From positions 4,774,001 to 4,838,000 of the forward strand of contig NZ_CP027727.1 of NCBI RefSeq assembly GCF_003851685.1: a DNA stretch of 64,000 bases. The letters run 5' to 3'. Below, one piece after another: positions 36,776 through 46,345 of the stretch. The notes below the pieces were generated by a model. The model was given only the letters and a program-made list of their open reading frames with translations. It did no database searches and had not been told where the DNA came from. Numbering within the stretch: the stretch's first letter is position 1; each line of letters opens with the position of its first letter. The stretch is from Pseudomonas sp. R5-89-07 (GTDB lineage: Bacteria; Pseudomonadota; Gammaproteobacteria; Pseudomonadales; Pseudomonadaceae). Position numbers and translations under genes: made by a program.

Positions 36776-37129
36776 GTGAATGAACCTGCCGACACCCCGC
36801 AGAGCCCCGCCGACATGCGCCGCACCGCGCTGTACCTGACGTTGGCGCAAGTACCGCCAGGTTGCGTCGTAAGCTATGGCGAATTGGCACACCTGGCAGG
36901 GCTGGGGCGCGCTGCGCGCTGGGTCGGACGTACCTTGAGCCAGCTTCCGGCGGACACCCGACTGCCCTGGCACCGGGTGCTGGGTGCCGGTGGTCGGATA
37001 AGTCTGCCGGTGGGCAGCGCCTCAGGTGACGAACAACGTGCGCGTTTACGTAGCGAAGGTGTCAGTATCCTGAACAATCGCGTTGATATTCAGCGCCATG
37101 GCTGGCGCCCGGTAGAGCACAGCGGTTAG
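36776..37129 (+). CDS. Alkyltransferase-like (ATL) DNA lesion-binding protein
   Basis: 117 aa, MGMT C-terminal domain only: 'LTLAQVPPGCVVSYGELAHLAGL' (in part), 'ARWVGRTLSQLP', and at the active site 'LPWHRVLGAGGRIS', where Trp65 replaces the alkyl-accepting Cys of PCHR. It should therefore bind O6-alkylguanine without repairing it and hand the site to nucleotide excision repair. GTG start at 36776. Confidence 0.9.
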   Translation: MNEPADTPQSPADMRRTALYLTLAQVPPGCVVSYGELAHLAGLGRAARWVGRTLSQLPADTRLPWHRVLGAGGRISLPVGSASGDEQRARLRSEGVSILNNRVDIQRHGWRPVEHSG

Positions 37130-37172
37130 AGTGCGCGCTTTGTTTCCGCAAATCTGAGGCAGACTCCAGCCC

Positions 37173-38705
37173 ATGCCCCGTAAAACCTGGCGCGCCGCGC
37201 TCGCCGCCTATGCCAGCCCCTCGACGTTAGTGCTGTTGTTGCTCGGTTTCGCTGCCGGCCTGCCTTATATGTTGGTGTTCTCGACGCTTTCCGTGTGGCT
37301 GCGTGAAGCGGGTGTTGCTCGCGAGACCATCGGTTACGCCAGCCTGATCGGGCTGGCCTACGCCTTCAAATGGGTCTGGTCGCCGCTGCTCGACCAATGG
37401 CGCCTGCCGTTGCTCGGAAAACTCGGGCGCCGGCGTTCCTGGCTGGTGCTCGCCCAGTCGCTGGTGATCCTCGGATTGATCGGCATGGGCTTTTGTGACC
37501 CGCAAAAACACTTGTCCTGGCTGATCGCTATTGCCGTCGTCGTTGCCTTCGCGTCGGCTACCCAGGACATCGCCGTCGATGCCTACCGCCTGGAAATCGC
37601 CGACGACAGCCGCCAGGCCGCCCTCGCCGCCAGCTATATGTCCGGTTATCGCATCGCCGCCCTGCTCGCCACGGCCGGTGCGCTGTTCTTTGCCGAAGGC
37701 TTCGGCTCCACCGGTTTCAACTATAAACACTCGGCGTGGACCGGCACCTATGTGCTGTTCGGCGTGTTGATGATTCCGGCGCTGCTCACCAGCCTGTTCA
37801 TGCGCGAACCCAACGTGCCGCTGCGCACCCAGCTGCAGGCCGGGCGCTACAGCTTCGTACATCAGCTGGTGTCGGTGTTCGTGCTGATCGTGTTGCTGGT
37901 GTCGGTGCCGGCGATGTTTACCCAGCTGTACAACACCGATTTCGCCAGCGTGCTGTTCCAGGGTGTAAGCCTGTGGGAACTGCTGATGGAAGACCGCGCA
38001 TTCCTGCGCGCCATCCTTTATATCCTGCTCACCAGCCTGTGCCTCTCGGCCATGGGCCGCCGTGGCCTGGCGCCGGTGCTGACACCGGTCAACGACTTTA
38101 TCCTGCGCTACCGCTGGCAGGCGCTGCTGCTGCTCGGGTTGATCGCCACCTATCGCATGTCCGACACGGTCATGGGCGTGATGGCCAACGTGTTCTATAT
38201 CGACCAGGGCTTTACCAAGGACCAGATTGCCGGGGTCAGCAAGATCTTCGGCCTGATCATGACCCTGCTTGGCGCCGGCATGGGCGGCCTGTTGATCGTG
38301 CGGTTCGGTATTCTGCCGATCCTGTTCATCGGCGGCGTGGCCTCGGCCGGCACCAACCTGCTGTTCGTGATGCTCGCCGACATGGGCCCCGACCTGCAGA
38401 TGCTGATCGTCACCATTTCCCTGGATAACTTCAGTTCGGGCCTGGCCACGTCGGCGTTCGTCGCCTACCTGTCGAGCCTGACCAACCTGAAGTTCTCCGC
38501 CACCCAATACGCGCTGCTCAGCTCGATCATGCTGTTGCTGCCGCGCCTGATCGGTGGCTATTCGGGGGTGATGGTGGAGAAGTTCGGCTATCACAACTTC
38601 TTCATGATCACCTGCCTGCTGGGTGTGCCGACGCTGTTCCTGATTGCCTTGCACTGGTTCCAGGAGAACCGGCGCATTCGGTTGAACCCTCCAACAGAGG
38701 ACTGA
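37173..38705 (+). CDS. ampG: AmpG-type muropeptide permease (MFS)
   Basis: 510 aa, about 14 membrane segments. N-terminal '[23 protein letters not shown]' (in part), '[21 protein letters not shown]' (in part) and '[13 protein letters not shown]' match AmpG, which brings anhydromuropeptides from the periplasm into the cytoplasm for recycling and sets AmpC induction in many pseudomonads. Length lies between E. coli AmpG and the longer P. aeruginosa one. Confidence 0.92.
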   Translation: MPRKTWRAALAAYASPSTLVLLLLGFAAGLPYMLVFSTLSVWLREAGVARETIGYASLIGLAYAFKWVWSPLLDQWRLPLLGKLGRRRSWLVLAQSLVILGLIGMGFCDPQKHLSWLIAIAVVVAFASATQDIAVDAYRLEIADDSRQAALAASYMSGYRIAALLATAGALFFAEGFGSTGFNYKHSAWTGTYVLFGVLMIPALLTSLFMREPNVPLRTQLQAGRYSFVHQLVSVFVLIVLLVSVPAMFTQLYNTDFASVLFQGVSLWELLMEDRAFLRAILYILLTSLCLSAMGRRGLAPVLTPVNDFILRYRWQALLLLGLIATYRMSDTVMGVMANVFYIDQGFTKDQIAGVSKIFGLIMTLLGAGMGGLLIVRFGILPILFIGGVASAGTNLLFVMLADMGPDLQMLIVTISLDNFSSGLATSAFVAYLSSLTNLKFSATQYALLSSIMLLLPRLIGGYSGVMVEKFGYHNFFMITCLLGVPTLFLIALHWFQENRRIRLNPPTED

Positions 38706-38709
38706 CAAT

Positions 38710-38735
38710 GTGGGAGGGGGCAAGCCCCCTCCCAC
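38710..38735. repeat. Compact REP palindrome between ampG and proS
   Basis: GTGGGAGGGGGC directly joined by AA to GCCCCCTCCCAC: two REP half-arms with no spacer. It starts 5 nt after the ampG stop and may act as its terminator. Confidence 0.8.
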
Positions 38736-38827
38736 ATACGCTCTGCATTCTGATACCTGTACTCCAGCAGCCCGCGCCCGTACAATCCCAAGTCATTTCA
38801 AGTCCAAGCAACCGACAACGGCCTACC

Positions 38828-40543
38828 ATGCGTACCAGTCAATATTTGCTCGCCACACAGAAAGAAACGCCTTCCGATGCGGTTGTGATCAGCCATCAGC
38901 TGATGCTGCGCGCCGGCATGATCCGCAAACTGGCCTCTGGCCTGTACACCTGGCTGCCCATGGGCTTGAAGGTGATGCGCAAGGTCGAAGCCATCGTTCG
39001 TGAAGAAATGAACGCCGCCGGCTCTCTGGAAGTGTTGATGCCGAGCACTCAACCGGCTGAACTGTGGCAGGAATCCGGGCGCTGGGAAGAGTACGGCCCC
39101 GAGTTGCTGCGCTTCAAGGACCGTCACGGCCGCGATTTCTGCGCAGGCCCCACCCATGAAGAAGTCATCACCGACCTGATGCGCAACGAGTTGAGCAGCT
39201 ATAAACAGCTGCCGCTGAACCTGTATCAGATCCAGACCAAATTCCGTGACGAAATCCGCCCACGCTTCGGTTTGATGCGCGGCCGTGAATTCATCATGAA
39301 GGACGCCTATTCGTTCCACGCCGACCAGGCTTCCCTGCAGGCGACCTACGACCGCATGCACCAGGCCTACTGCAATATCTTCACGCGCCTGGGCCTGAAA
39401 TTCCGCCCGGTTGAAGCGGACAACGGCTCCATCGGCGGTGCCGGTTCCCACGAATTCCACGTGCTGGCCGAATCCGGCGAAGACGATATCGTGTTCAGCA
39501 ACGGGTCGGATTACGCGGCGAACATCGAGAAGGCCGAAGCCATCCCACGGGAAACCTCGCGCCCAGCGCCAGCCGAGGAGCTGCGCCTGGTCGACACCCC
39601 AGATACCAAGACCATCGCGGCCCTGGTGGAAAAATTCAATCTGCCGATTGAAAAGACCATCAAGACCCTGATCGTGCGCGCCGAAGAAGAAGGCAAGCTG
39701 ATCGCCCTGGTGATCCGTGGCGACCACGAACTCAACGAAATCAAGGCCGCCCAGCAACCTGGCGTGGCCAGCCCGCTGGTCATGGCCACCGATGCCGAAC
39801 TGCGCGACGCCATTGGCGCCGGCGCCGGTTCCCTCGGCCCGCTGAACCTGCCGCTGCCGATCATCATCGACCGCTCGGTCGAGCTGATGAGCGACTTCGG
39901 TATCGGTGCGAACATCGACGACAAGCACTACTTCGGCGTGAACTGGGAACGCGACCTGCCGGTTCCGACCGTGGCCGACCTGCGCAACGTCGTGGCCGGC
40001 GACCCGAGCCCGGATGGCAAGGGCACCCTGGAGATCAAGCGCGGCATCGAAGTCGGGCACATCTTCCAGCTGGGCAACAAGTACAGCAAGGCGATGAAGT
40101 GCGAAGTGCTGGGCGAGAACGGCAAGCCGATCACCCTGGACATGGGCTGCTACGGCATTGGCGTATCCCGTGTGGTCGCCGCTGCCATCGAGCAGAACAA
40201 CGACGAGAAAGGCATCATCTGGAGCGACGCCCTGGCACCGTTCCAGGTGGCGCTGGTGCCGTTGCGCTATGAAACCGAGCAAGTACGCGAAGCCACCGAC
40301 AAACTGTATGGCGAACTGACGGCCGCCGGTTTTGAAGTGCTGCTCGATGACCGGGACAAGAAAACCAGCCCGGGCATCAAGTTCGCCGACATGGAACTGA
40401 TTGGCATCCCCCACCGCATCGTGGTCAGTGACCGCGGCCTGGCCGATGGCAATCTGGAATACAAGAGCCGGACCGAAGCCCAAGCCCAACCGTTGCCGGT
40501 GGCTGACGTGCTGTCTTTCCTTCAGGCGCGTATTCGTCGCTGA
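38828..40543 (+). CDS. proS: Prolyl-tRNA synthetase
   Basis: 571 aa, the usual length of the bacterial type with an editing insertion. Class II motifs: '[15 protein letters not shown]', motif 2 '[19 protein letters not shown]' in part, motif 3 '[13 protein letters not shown]'; INS editing domain at about 225-405 ('[13 protein letters not shown]', 'GDHELNE'); C-terminal anticodon domain from about 470. Start is the ATG at 38828; the upstream open frame runs through the REP element and is not coding. Confidence 0.98.
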   Translation: MRTSQYLLATQKETPSDAVVISHQLMLRAGMIRKLASGLYTWLPMGLKVMRKVEAIVREEMNAAGSLEVLMPSTQPAELWQESGRWEEYGPELLRFKDRHGRDFCAGPTHEEVITDLMRNELSSYKQLPLNLYQIQTKFRDEIRPRFGLMRGREFIMKDAYSFHADQASLQATYDRMHQAYCNIFTRLGLKFRPVEADNGSIGGAGSHEFHVLAESGEDDIVFSNGSDYAANIEKAEAIPRETSRPAPAEELRLVDTPDTKTIAALVEKFNLPIEKTIKTLIVRAEEEGKLIALVIRGDHELNEIKAAQQPGVASPLVMATDAELRDAIGAGAGSLGPLNLPLPIIIDRSVELMSDFGIGANIDDKHYFGVNWERDLPVPTVADLRNVVAGDPSPDGKGTLEIKRGIEVGHIFQLGNKYSKAMKCEVLGENGKPITLDMGCYGIGVSRVVAAAIEQNNDEKGIIWSDALAPFQVALVPLRYETEQVREATDKLYGELTAAGFEVLLDDRDKKTSPGIKFADMELIGIPHRIVVSDRGLADGNLEYKSRTEAQAQPLPVADVLSFLQARIRR

Positions 40544-40563
40544 AAACCAGATCAAGAGAAGTC

Positions 40564-41517
40564 ATGTTCAAGCGAAACACCAGAGCCCTGGGGGGCGCCG
40601 CCTTGTGCGGCGCCCTGCTGGTCAGCGGCTGCGCCAACCAGATGTCGCAACGCAGTGAGCACGAGGAGCGGGTCGAGCGTAAGTTGCTCGACCACAGCCT
40701 GCAGATCGATGTAGGCGAGCCCAAAGTGCTGGAGCTGCCGCAACGTCGGGTTCGGATTCACGAGCAGAAGACCTTTGAAGTCACCGAATTCGAAGTCACC
40801 CGGCGTTACGACCGCTACACGCCCTATCAGCCCTGGCGCAAACTCTATGAGATGCCCCTGGGGGCGGTAGCCCTGGTGGCTGGCGCGGGCGCCAATGTGG
40901 TGAATATCTTCGCCCTCGGTAACCTGCCTGCCAGCATGACGCGCGATTGGCTGAGCTATGGCGTGGACGGCATCAACCCGTTCATGAACGTGCAATCCCA
41001 CGGCCGTGCGCAACAGAACCTCGCGGGCATCGATGAAATCCAGCGTGACAAGCGCCTGGAATACTCAAGCCTGCCGTGGAGCGAGCGCCCGGTACAGGTC
41101 ACCGCCGGCAAGCAGACCCATGACCTGACCACCGACCGCGACGGCGTGCTGCGCCTGAACCTGTTGGACAGTCCATTTGCCGAGCAGGACCTCAACCGCG
41201 TCACCACCTTGAAGATCAGCGTGGAAGACGGCCAGGACGATGTGCACACCGACTCGACCCTGGCAATCAGCAACACCCTGCGCGGCAAATTGCTGGAAGC
41301 CCATGGCCTGATCTACGACGACCTTGAAGACGACGAAGTGAGCCAGTGGGTGCACCGGGTCAAGCGCCTTTCGGAGCTGGGCCTGGAAGAAGAAGCCAGC
41401 GAACTGGAACAAAGCCTGATCGAACTGACGCGCAATGATCCGGAGCTGCAGCAGGAGTTTTTGCAGGCCCTGGCCAAGGATGCAGGGCGATTGGTTGCAG
41501 ATCCTGGCGCACGCTGA
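40564..41517 (+). CDS. Conserved lipoprotein of unknown function
   Basis: 317 aa with lipobox 'LLVSGCANQ' (Cys23). Two hydrophobic-lean halves: 'EVTEFEVTRRYDRYTPYQPWRKLYE' (in part), then a glycine/alanine-rich stretch at about 95-118 that may touch the membrane, then a carbohydrate/Ig-like region and a C-terminal helix pair ('LSELGLEEEASELEQSLIELT' in part). It follows proS by 20 bp with an AAGAGAAG ribosome site, so it is probably co-transcribed. I do not recognise a function. Confidence 0.8.
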   Translation: MFKRNTRALGGAALCGALLVSGCANQMSQRSEHEERVERKLLDHSLQIDVGEPKVLELPQRRVRIHEQKTFEVTEFEVTRRYDRYTPYQPWRKLYEMPLGAVALVAGAGANVVNIFALGNLPASMTRDWLSYGVDGINPFMNVQSHGRAQQNLAGIDEIQRDKRLEYSSLPWSERPVQVTAGKQTHDLTTDRDGVLRLNLLDSPFAEQDLNRVTTLKISVEDGQDDVHTDSTLAISNTLRGKLLEAHGLIYDDLEDDEVSQWVHRVKRLSELGLEEEASELEQSLIELTRNDPELQQEFLQALAKDAGRLVADPGAR

Positions 41518-41544
41518 GTTCTCAAGGTTTGCGCGGATCAAAAT

Positions 41545-41631
41545 GTGGGAGGGGGCTTGCCCCCGATAGCGGTGCGTCAATGTCAGATGTACTGAATGAC
41601 ACACTGCAATCGGGGGCAAGCCCCCTCCCAC
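41545..41631. repeat. REPIN, G-rich family
   Basis: Arms at 41545-41567 and 41609-41631 between the convergent lipoprotein and dinB genes; both arms intact. Confidence 0.92.
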
Positions 41632-41663
41632 ATTTGATCTGTTACATTTTTTAATCCCGGTTT

Positions 41664-42722
41664 CTACCAGGCAAACTCCAGCTGTTCATTGCCGCTGCGC
41701 AAATCCAGCAACCTCACCCCAATCCCCAGCAACCGCACCGGCTTTGCACCACGATTGAATGCCTGGGTCATCAGCTGTTGATAACTTTCCAGGTCCCGCC
41801 CTGCCCCCGCCTGCTCCAGGGTGGTCTGGGTGAAGTCATGAAACTTGACCTTCACGAACGGCTTGCCCGCCCGGTAGCTGCTGTCGATACGCGCCATGCG
41901 CCCTGCCAGGGTTTCCATCAGCTCGGGCAGCTTCGCCAGGCAACTGGAAAGGTCCGGCAGGTCCACATCGTAGGTATTTTCCACACTGATGGATTGGCGC
42001 CGACTATCGTTATGCACCACCCGGTCATCGATCCCACGGGCAAGGCTCCAGAGCCGTTCACCAAAACTGCCGAATTCGCGCACCAGCGCCAGCTTGTTCC
42101 ACTCACGCAATTGCAGGCAGTCCTCGATGCCCAGGCGCGCCAGCTTGTCGGCGGTGACCTTGCCGACCCCGTGCAATTTGCTCACCCGCAGCTGGGAGAC
42201 GAAATCTTCGACCTGGTCCGGGGTGATCACAAACAGGCCGTTGGGCTTCTTCCAGTCGCTGGCGATCTTGGCCAGAAACTTGTTGGGCGCTACGCCGGCA
42301 GACACGGTGATATGCAATTGGTTGGACACGCGCCGGCGGATGTCCTGGGCGATGCGCGTGGCGCTGCCGCCAAAGTGCAGGCTGTCGGAGACGTCGAGGT
42401 AGGCTTCATCCAGCGACAACGGCTCGATCAAGTCGGTGTAGTCGCGAAAGATCGTCTGGATTTCCTTCGACGCTTCTTTATACGCATCCATGCGCGGCTT
42501 GACGATGGTCAGGTCCGGGCACAGCTTCAACGCGTGACGTGATGACATTGCGGAGCGCACCCCGTACGCCCGCGCCTCGTAATTGCAGGTGGCGATCACC
42601 CCCCGTCGATCCGCCGAGCCGCCGACAGCCAGGGGCTTTTGCGCCAGGCTCGGGTCATCGCGCATCTCGATGGCGGCGTAGAAGCAATCACAGTCGACGT
42701 GGATGATTTTGCGCTGCGTCAT
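41664..42722 (-). CDS. dinB: DNA polymerase IV (Y-family translesion polymerase)
   Basis: 352 aa. Catalytic acidic residues in 'HVDCDCFYAAIEM' and 'LSLDEAYLDVS', 'RGVIATCNYEARAYGVRS', helix-hairpin-helix 'LHGVGKVTADKLARLGI' and C-terminal little finger. The beta-clamp peptide is in the last residues ('QLEFAW'). Start at 42722 rather than 42761 because the SOS box would otherwise lie within about 7 bp of the start codon. Confidence 0.97.
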   Translation of the reverse strand: MTQRKIIHVDCDCFYAAIEMRDDPSLAQKPLAVGGSADRRGVIATCNYEARAYGVRSAMSSRHALKLCPDLTIVKPRMDAYKEASKEIQTIFRDYTDLIEPLSLDEAYLDVSDSLHFGGSATRIAQDIRRRVSNQLHITVSAGVAPNKFLAKIASDWKKPNGLFVITPDQVEDFVSQLRVSKLHGVGKVTADKLARLGIEDCLQLREWNKLALVREFGSFGERLWSLARGIDDRVVHNDSRRQSISVENTYDVDLPDLSSCLAKLPELMETLAGRMARIDSSYRAGKPFVKVKFHDFTQTTLEQAGAGRDLESYQQLMTQAFNRGAKPVRLLGIGVRLLDLRSGNEQLEFAW

Positions 42723-42767
42723 ATAAACGGGGTGTGAACCAACGGGTGGCCAGTATCGCATTCACCC

Positions 42768-42783
42768 CTGTATATAGCACCAG
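42768..42783 (-). promoter_or_regulatory. LexA (SOS) box of dinB
   Basis: CTGTATATAGCACCAG fits CTG-N10-CAG with the AT-rich left half typical of LexA sites, 46 bp before the dinB start. Implies DNA-damage induction. Confidence 0.85.
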
Positions 42784-42959
42784 TAGTTTGAATCTTCTGC
42801 CTGAGCGGTAGGAAATATCGCAGCTGAATTTATTTTCTCAATCGAATTCAACCTTCCAATAGAGCTGAAAGCCTTGGCCCGACTGGCTCCGCGCCCCCCA
42901 GCCGCGCGTCTTGGAGAGCTAACCGATTGAACCACAAGCGCTTTTGTTCAGTTTTCGGG

Positions 42960-42987
42960 TTGACACCCTCGCGTTCCTCTGTAGAAT
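42960..42987 (+). promoter_or_regulatory. Promoter of the first tRNA-fMet gene
   Basis: TTGACA at 42960-42965 and TAGAAT at 42982-42987, 16-nt spacer. Same -35 and -10 as the second copy. Confidence 0.85.
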
Positions 42988-43000
42988 GCCGACACACAGA

Positions 43001-43077
<77 letters not shown>

Positions 43078-43083
43078 AACATC

Positions 43084-43118
43084 AAAAAAGGCTACTCGAA
43101 AGAGTGGCCTTTTTTGTG
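43084..43118 (+). terminator. Terminator of tRNA-fMet copy 1
   Basis: AAAAAAGGCTACTC, GAAA loop, GAGTGGCCTTTTTT. Identical to the terminator of the second copy. Confidence 0.93.
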
Positions 43119-43143
43119 CGCGCCTGTTTTTACCCCACCCCTT

Positions 43144-43241
43144 GTAGGAGCGAGCTTGCTCGCGAAAGACGTCAACGATAACGCAGCACTTCAGGTAGCC
43201 AGCGGTATCTGGAAGTTTTTCGCGAGCAAGCTCGCTCCTAC
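43144..43241. repeat. REPIN of the GCGAGC family between the tRNA copies
   Basis: Arm TAGGAGCGAGCTTGCTCGCG at 43145-43164 and its reverse complement ending at 43240, about 50 nt apart. Same family as 20702. Confidence 0.87.
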
Positions 43242-43306
43242 AGGGAGATGCCAAGGCCTTGATTTTGAATAAATCACACTAATTTGAGCCATCGGCTGAT
43301 TAACGG

Positions 43307-43334
43307 TTGACACCTCGGCGCTGGACTGTAGAAT
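43307..43334 (+). promoter_or_regulatory. Promoter of the second tRNA-fMet gene
   Basis: TTGACA at 43307-43312 and TAGAAT at 43329-43334, 16-nt spacer; only the spacer differs from copy 1. Confidence 0.85.
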
Positions 43335-43346
43335 GCCGCCCACAGA

Positions 43347-43423
<77 letters not shown>

Positions 43424-43429
43424 AACATC

Positions 43430-43463
43430 AAAAAAGGCTACTCGAAAGAGTGGCCTTTTTTGT
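43430..43463 (+). terminator. Terminator of tRNA-fMet copy 2
   Basis: Same stem-loop and T tract as at 43084. The following 239 bp to mprF show no other feature I can name. Confidence 0.93.
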
Positions 43464-43702
43464 ATCCGGTAAAAAAGTTCTTCTGAAACAATGGCATGGC
43501 ATCTTTCATGAAACCGTAGACGGTTTATAGAGTCCATCTCATTGCACGCTATGCTCAGTGCTCAAGCGCTACCCTCTACGACCAATGGCCGCAGTCGCCG
43601 CACTCGGTGATCCGCGTTAATATTTGTAATTATTTTGTCCATAGGGATTGGTAACTTGGCTGGATACCTCCATCCTGTCGCGCACAATCCACGAGGTGAT
43701 TG

Positions 43703-46345
43703 ATGCGCGCCAACTCGTCTGAACCACACGACACCGTCACAGCGGAACAACCGATCCCTCCCACCCGTTTGCGTTGGCTGGATCTGTTGAGCAAATACCG
43801 TCAGCCCATCGGCCTGGCCGTTACCCTGCTGCTGTTTGCAATTGCCCTGATCGCCTGCCGACACTTGTTGTTGGAACTCGACCTCTACGCCCTTCACGAC
43901 TCGATCCTGGAGGTGCCTAAGCCGGCCTTGCTCGGCGCGTTTGCGGCAGCGGTGGCCGGTTTCATCATTCTGCTGGGCTATGAATTCTCCGGCGCACGTT
44001 ATGCCGGCGTGACACTGCCCGCCAAGACGCTGGCACTGGGTGGCTTCACCGCCTTTGCCATCGGCAACGCCATAGGCTTGTCGATGCTCTCGGGCGGTTC
44101 GGTGCGCTACCGTTTATATGCACGTCATGGCATTGGCGCTTCAGAAGTCGCCCACATGACCGTATTCGCCAGCCTGGCGCTGGGCTGCGCGCTGCCGCCA
44201 CTGGCCGCATTGGCCACGTTGAGCAACTTGCCGGCCGCATCGACCTACCTGCATTTGCCGCAGAGCCTGCTCGGTGGCGTTGCCGGCGCGGTGCTGCTGT
44301 TGTCGGCCATGCTGTGCATCGGCATCTATCGCCGTCGCCTGCCGGAACAACCCTACCCGGATAACCTGCTGGTCAAGGCCGGGCGTCGCACCCTGCGCCT
44401 GCCTGGCCGTCGCTTGACGTTCCTGCAGTTGATCATCACCGCACTGGACGTCGCCGCCGCAGCCACGGTCCTTTATCTGCTGCTGCCCGAAGCACCGCCG
44501 TTCGGCCCGTTCCTGTTGGTGTACCTGCTGGCCCTGGCCGCCGGTGTGCTCAGCCACGTACCGGGAGGCGTCGGGGTTTTCGAAGCGATCCTGCTGGCGG
44601 CCTTCGCCGACAAACTCGGCGCCGCGCCACTGGCGGCGGCCCTGCTGCTGTACCGGATGATCTACGTGGTGTTGCCGCTGCTGATCGCGTGTGTCTTCCT
44701 GTTGGTCAACGAGGCCCAGCGCCTGTTCCAGACTCAGCAGAGCCTGCGGGTCGCCTCGGGCCTGGCAGCACCGGTGCTGGCCGTACTGGTTTTTTTGTCC
44801 GGCGTGGTCCTGCTGTTTTCCGGCGCCACGCCGGAGATCGATTCACGCCTGGAAAACATCGGTTTCCTGATTCCCCACCGCCTGATTGACGCTTCGCACT
44901 TCGGTGCCAGCCTGATCGGCGTGCTGTGCCTGTTACTGGCCCAGGGCCTGCGTCGGCGTTTGTCGGCCGCCTGGATGCTGACCATGGTGCTGCTGCTGGT
45001 CGGCGCCCTGCTCTCGCTGCTCAAGGGTTTCGACTGGGAAGAAGCCAGCCTGATGACCATGACCGCCGTGCTGCTGGCGATCTTCCGACGCTCCTTCTAC
45101 CGCGCCAGCCGCTTGACCGAACTGCCCTTCTCGCCGCTGTACCTGGTGGCCAGCGTGTGCGTGTTGGGTGCGTCGATCTGGCTGCTGCTGTTTGCCTATC
45201 AGGACGTGCCCTACAGCCATCAACTCTGGTGGCAATTCACCCTCGATGCCAACGCCCCGCGCGGCCTGCGCTCATTGCTGGGTGCCGCCGTTTTGCTGGT
45301 GATCGTGTCGCTGACCTGGCTGCTGCGTACCGCGCGCCCGGTGATCCATCTGCCAACCCCGGAAGAACTCGAGCGCGCCTCCAAAATCCTGATGGCGTCC
45401 TCGCAACCGGACGGTGGCCTGGCGCTGACCGGCGACAAGGCATTGCTGTTCCACCCCAACGATGAAGCCTTTTTGATGTATGCCCGTCGCGGGCGCAGCC
45501 TGGTGGCCTTGTACGATCCGATCGGCCCGACCCAGCCGCGCGCCGAGATGATCTGGCAGTTCCGCGACCTGTGCGACATCCACCACGCACGCCCTGTGTT
45601 CTATCAAGTGCGCGCCGAGAACCTGCCGTACTACATGGACATCGGGCTCACCGCGATCAAGCTGGGCGAAGAAGCCCGTGTCGATCTGAAGCGCTTTGAC
45701 CTGGAAGCCAAGGGCAAGGAAATGAAGGATCTGCGCTACACCTGGAACCGTGGCACCCGGGACGGCCTGTCCCTGGAAATCTGCGAACCGGGCACGGCGC
45801 CGATGGATGAATTAAAAGTTATCTCGGACGCCTGGCTAACCGGTAAGAATGTGCGCGAAAAAGGCTTCTCCCTGGGCCGCTTCAGCGACGACTACCTCAA
45901 GCACTTTCGTATCGCGATCATTCGCTTCGAAGGGCGCCCGGTGGCCTTCGCCAACCTGCTCGAGACGTACAACCATGACCTGGCCAGTCTTGACCTGATG
46001 CGCGCGCACCCGGACGCGCCTAAGCTGACCATGGAATTCATGATGGTCGGCCTGATTCAACATTATAAGAACCACGGCTACGCCCGCTTCAGCCTCGGCA
46101 TGGTGCCGTTGTCGGGCCTGCAACCACGGCGTGGCGCGCCACTGACCCAACGCTTGGGCTCGATGGTGTTCCGCCGCGGCGAGCAGTTGTATAACTTTCA
46201 AGGCTTGCGCCGCTTCAAAGACAAGTTCCAGCCTGACTGGGAACCCCGTTATATGGCCGTGCCCGCAGGACTTGATCCGCTGGTGGCACTGGCCGACACC
46301 GCCGCCCTGATCGCGGGCGGCTTGACTGGATTGGTGAAACGCTGA
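43703..46345 (+). CDS. mprF: MprF-type aminoacyl-phosphatidylglycerol synthase/flippase
   Basis: 880 aa. The N-terminal ~550 residues carry about 13-14 membrane segments (flippase), with 'IGLSMLSGGSVRYRLYARHGI' (in part) and 'LSHVPGGVGVFEAILLAAF' (in part). The C-terminal ~320 residues form the soluble synthase (DUF2156, paired GNAT folds): 'KALLFHPNDEAFLMYARRGRSLVAL' (in part) and 'YARFSLGMVPLSGL'. Uses aminoacyl-tRNA (alanyl in P. aeruginosa, lysyl in others) to modify phosphatidylglycerol and lower membrane negative charge. ATG at 43703 after GAGG. Its stop overlaps the next gene. Confidence 0.95.
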   Translation: MRANSSEPHDTVTAEQPIPPTRLRWLDLLSKYRQPIGLAVTLLLFAIALIACRHLLLELDLYALHDSILEVPKPALLGAFAAAVAGFIILLGYEFSGARYAGVTLPAKTLALGGFTAFAIGNAIGLSMLSGGSVRYRLYARHGIGASEVAHMTVFASLALGCALPPLAALATLSNLPAASTYLHLPQSLLGGVAGAVLLLSAMLCIGIYRRRLPEQPYPDNLLVKAGRRTLRLPGRRLTFLQLIITALDVAAAATVLYLLLPEAPPFGPFLLVYLLALAAGVLSHVPGGVGVFEAILLAAFADKLGAAPLAAALLLYRMIYVVLPLLIACVFLLVNEAQRLFQTQQSLRVASGLAAPVLAVLVFLSGVVLLFSGATPEIDSRLENIGFLIPHRLIDASHFGASLIGVLCLLLAQGLRRRLSAAWMLTMVLLLVGALLSLLKGFDWEEASLMTMTAVLLAIFRRSFYRASRLTELPFSPLYLVASVCVLGASIWLLLFAYQDVPYSHQLWWQFTLDANAPRGLRSLLGAAVLLVIVSLTWLLRTARPVIHLPTPEELERASKILMASSQPDGGLALTGDKALLFHPNDEAFLMYARRGRSLVALYDPIGPTQPRAEMIWQFRDLCDIHHARPVFYQVRAENLPYYMDIGLTAIKLGEEARVDLKRFDLEAKGKEMKDLRYTWNRGTRDGLSLEICEPGTAPMDELKVISDAWLTGKNVREKGFSLGRFSDDYLKHFRIAIIRFEGRPVAFANLLETYNHDLASLDLMRAHPDAPKLTMEFMMVGLIQHYKNHGYARFSLGMVPLSGLQPRRGAPLTQRLGSMVFRRGEQLYNFQGLRRFKDKFQPDWEPRYMAVPAGLDPLVALADTAALIAGGLTGLVKR

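Noticed and set aside
38708..38827. N-terminal extension of ProS by 40 residues
   Set aside because: It would translate through the REP palindrome, and the ATG at 38828 gives the standard 571-aa enzyme.
42860..42958. Possible tRNA remnant upstream of tRNA-fMet
   Set aside because: A short stretch looks like a D arm on the minus strand (TCAATCGGTTAGC), but no matching acceptor, anticodon or T arm can be folded around it.
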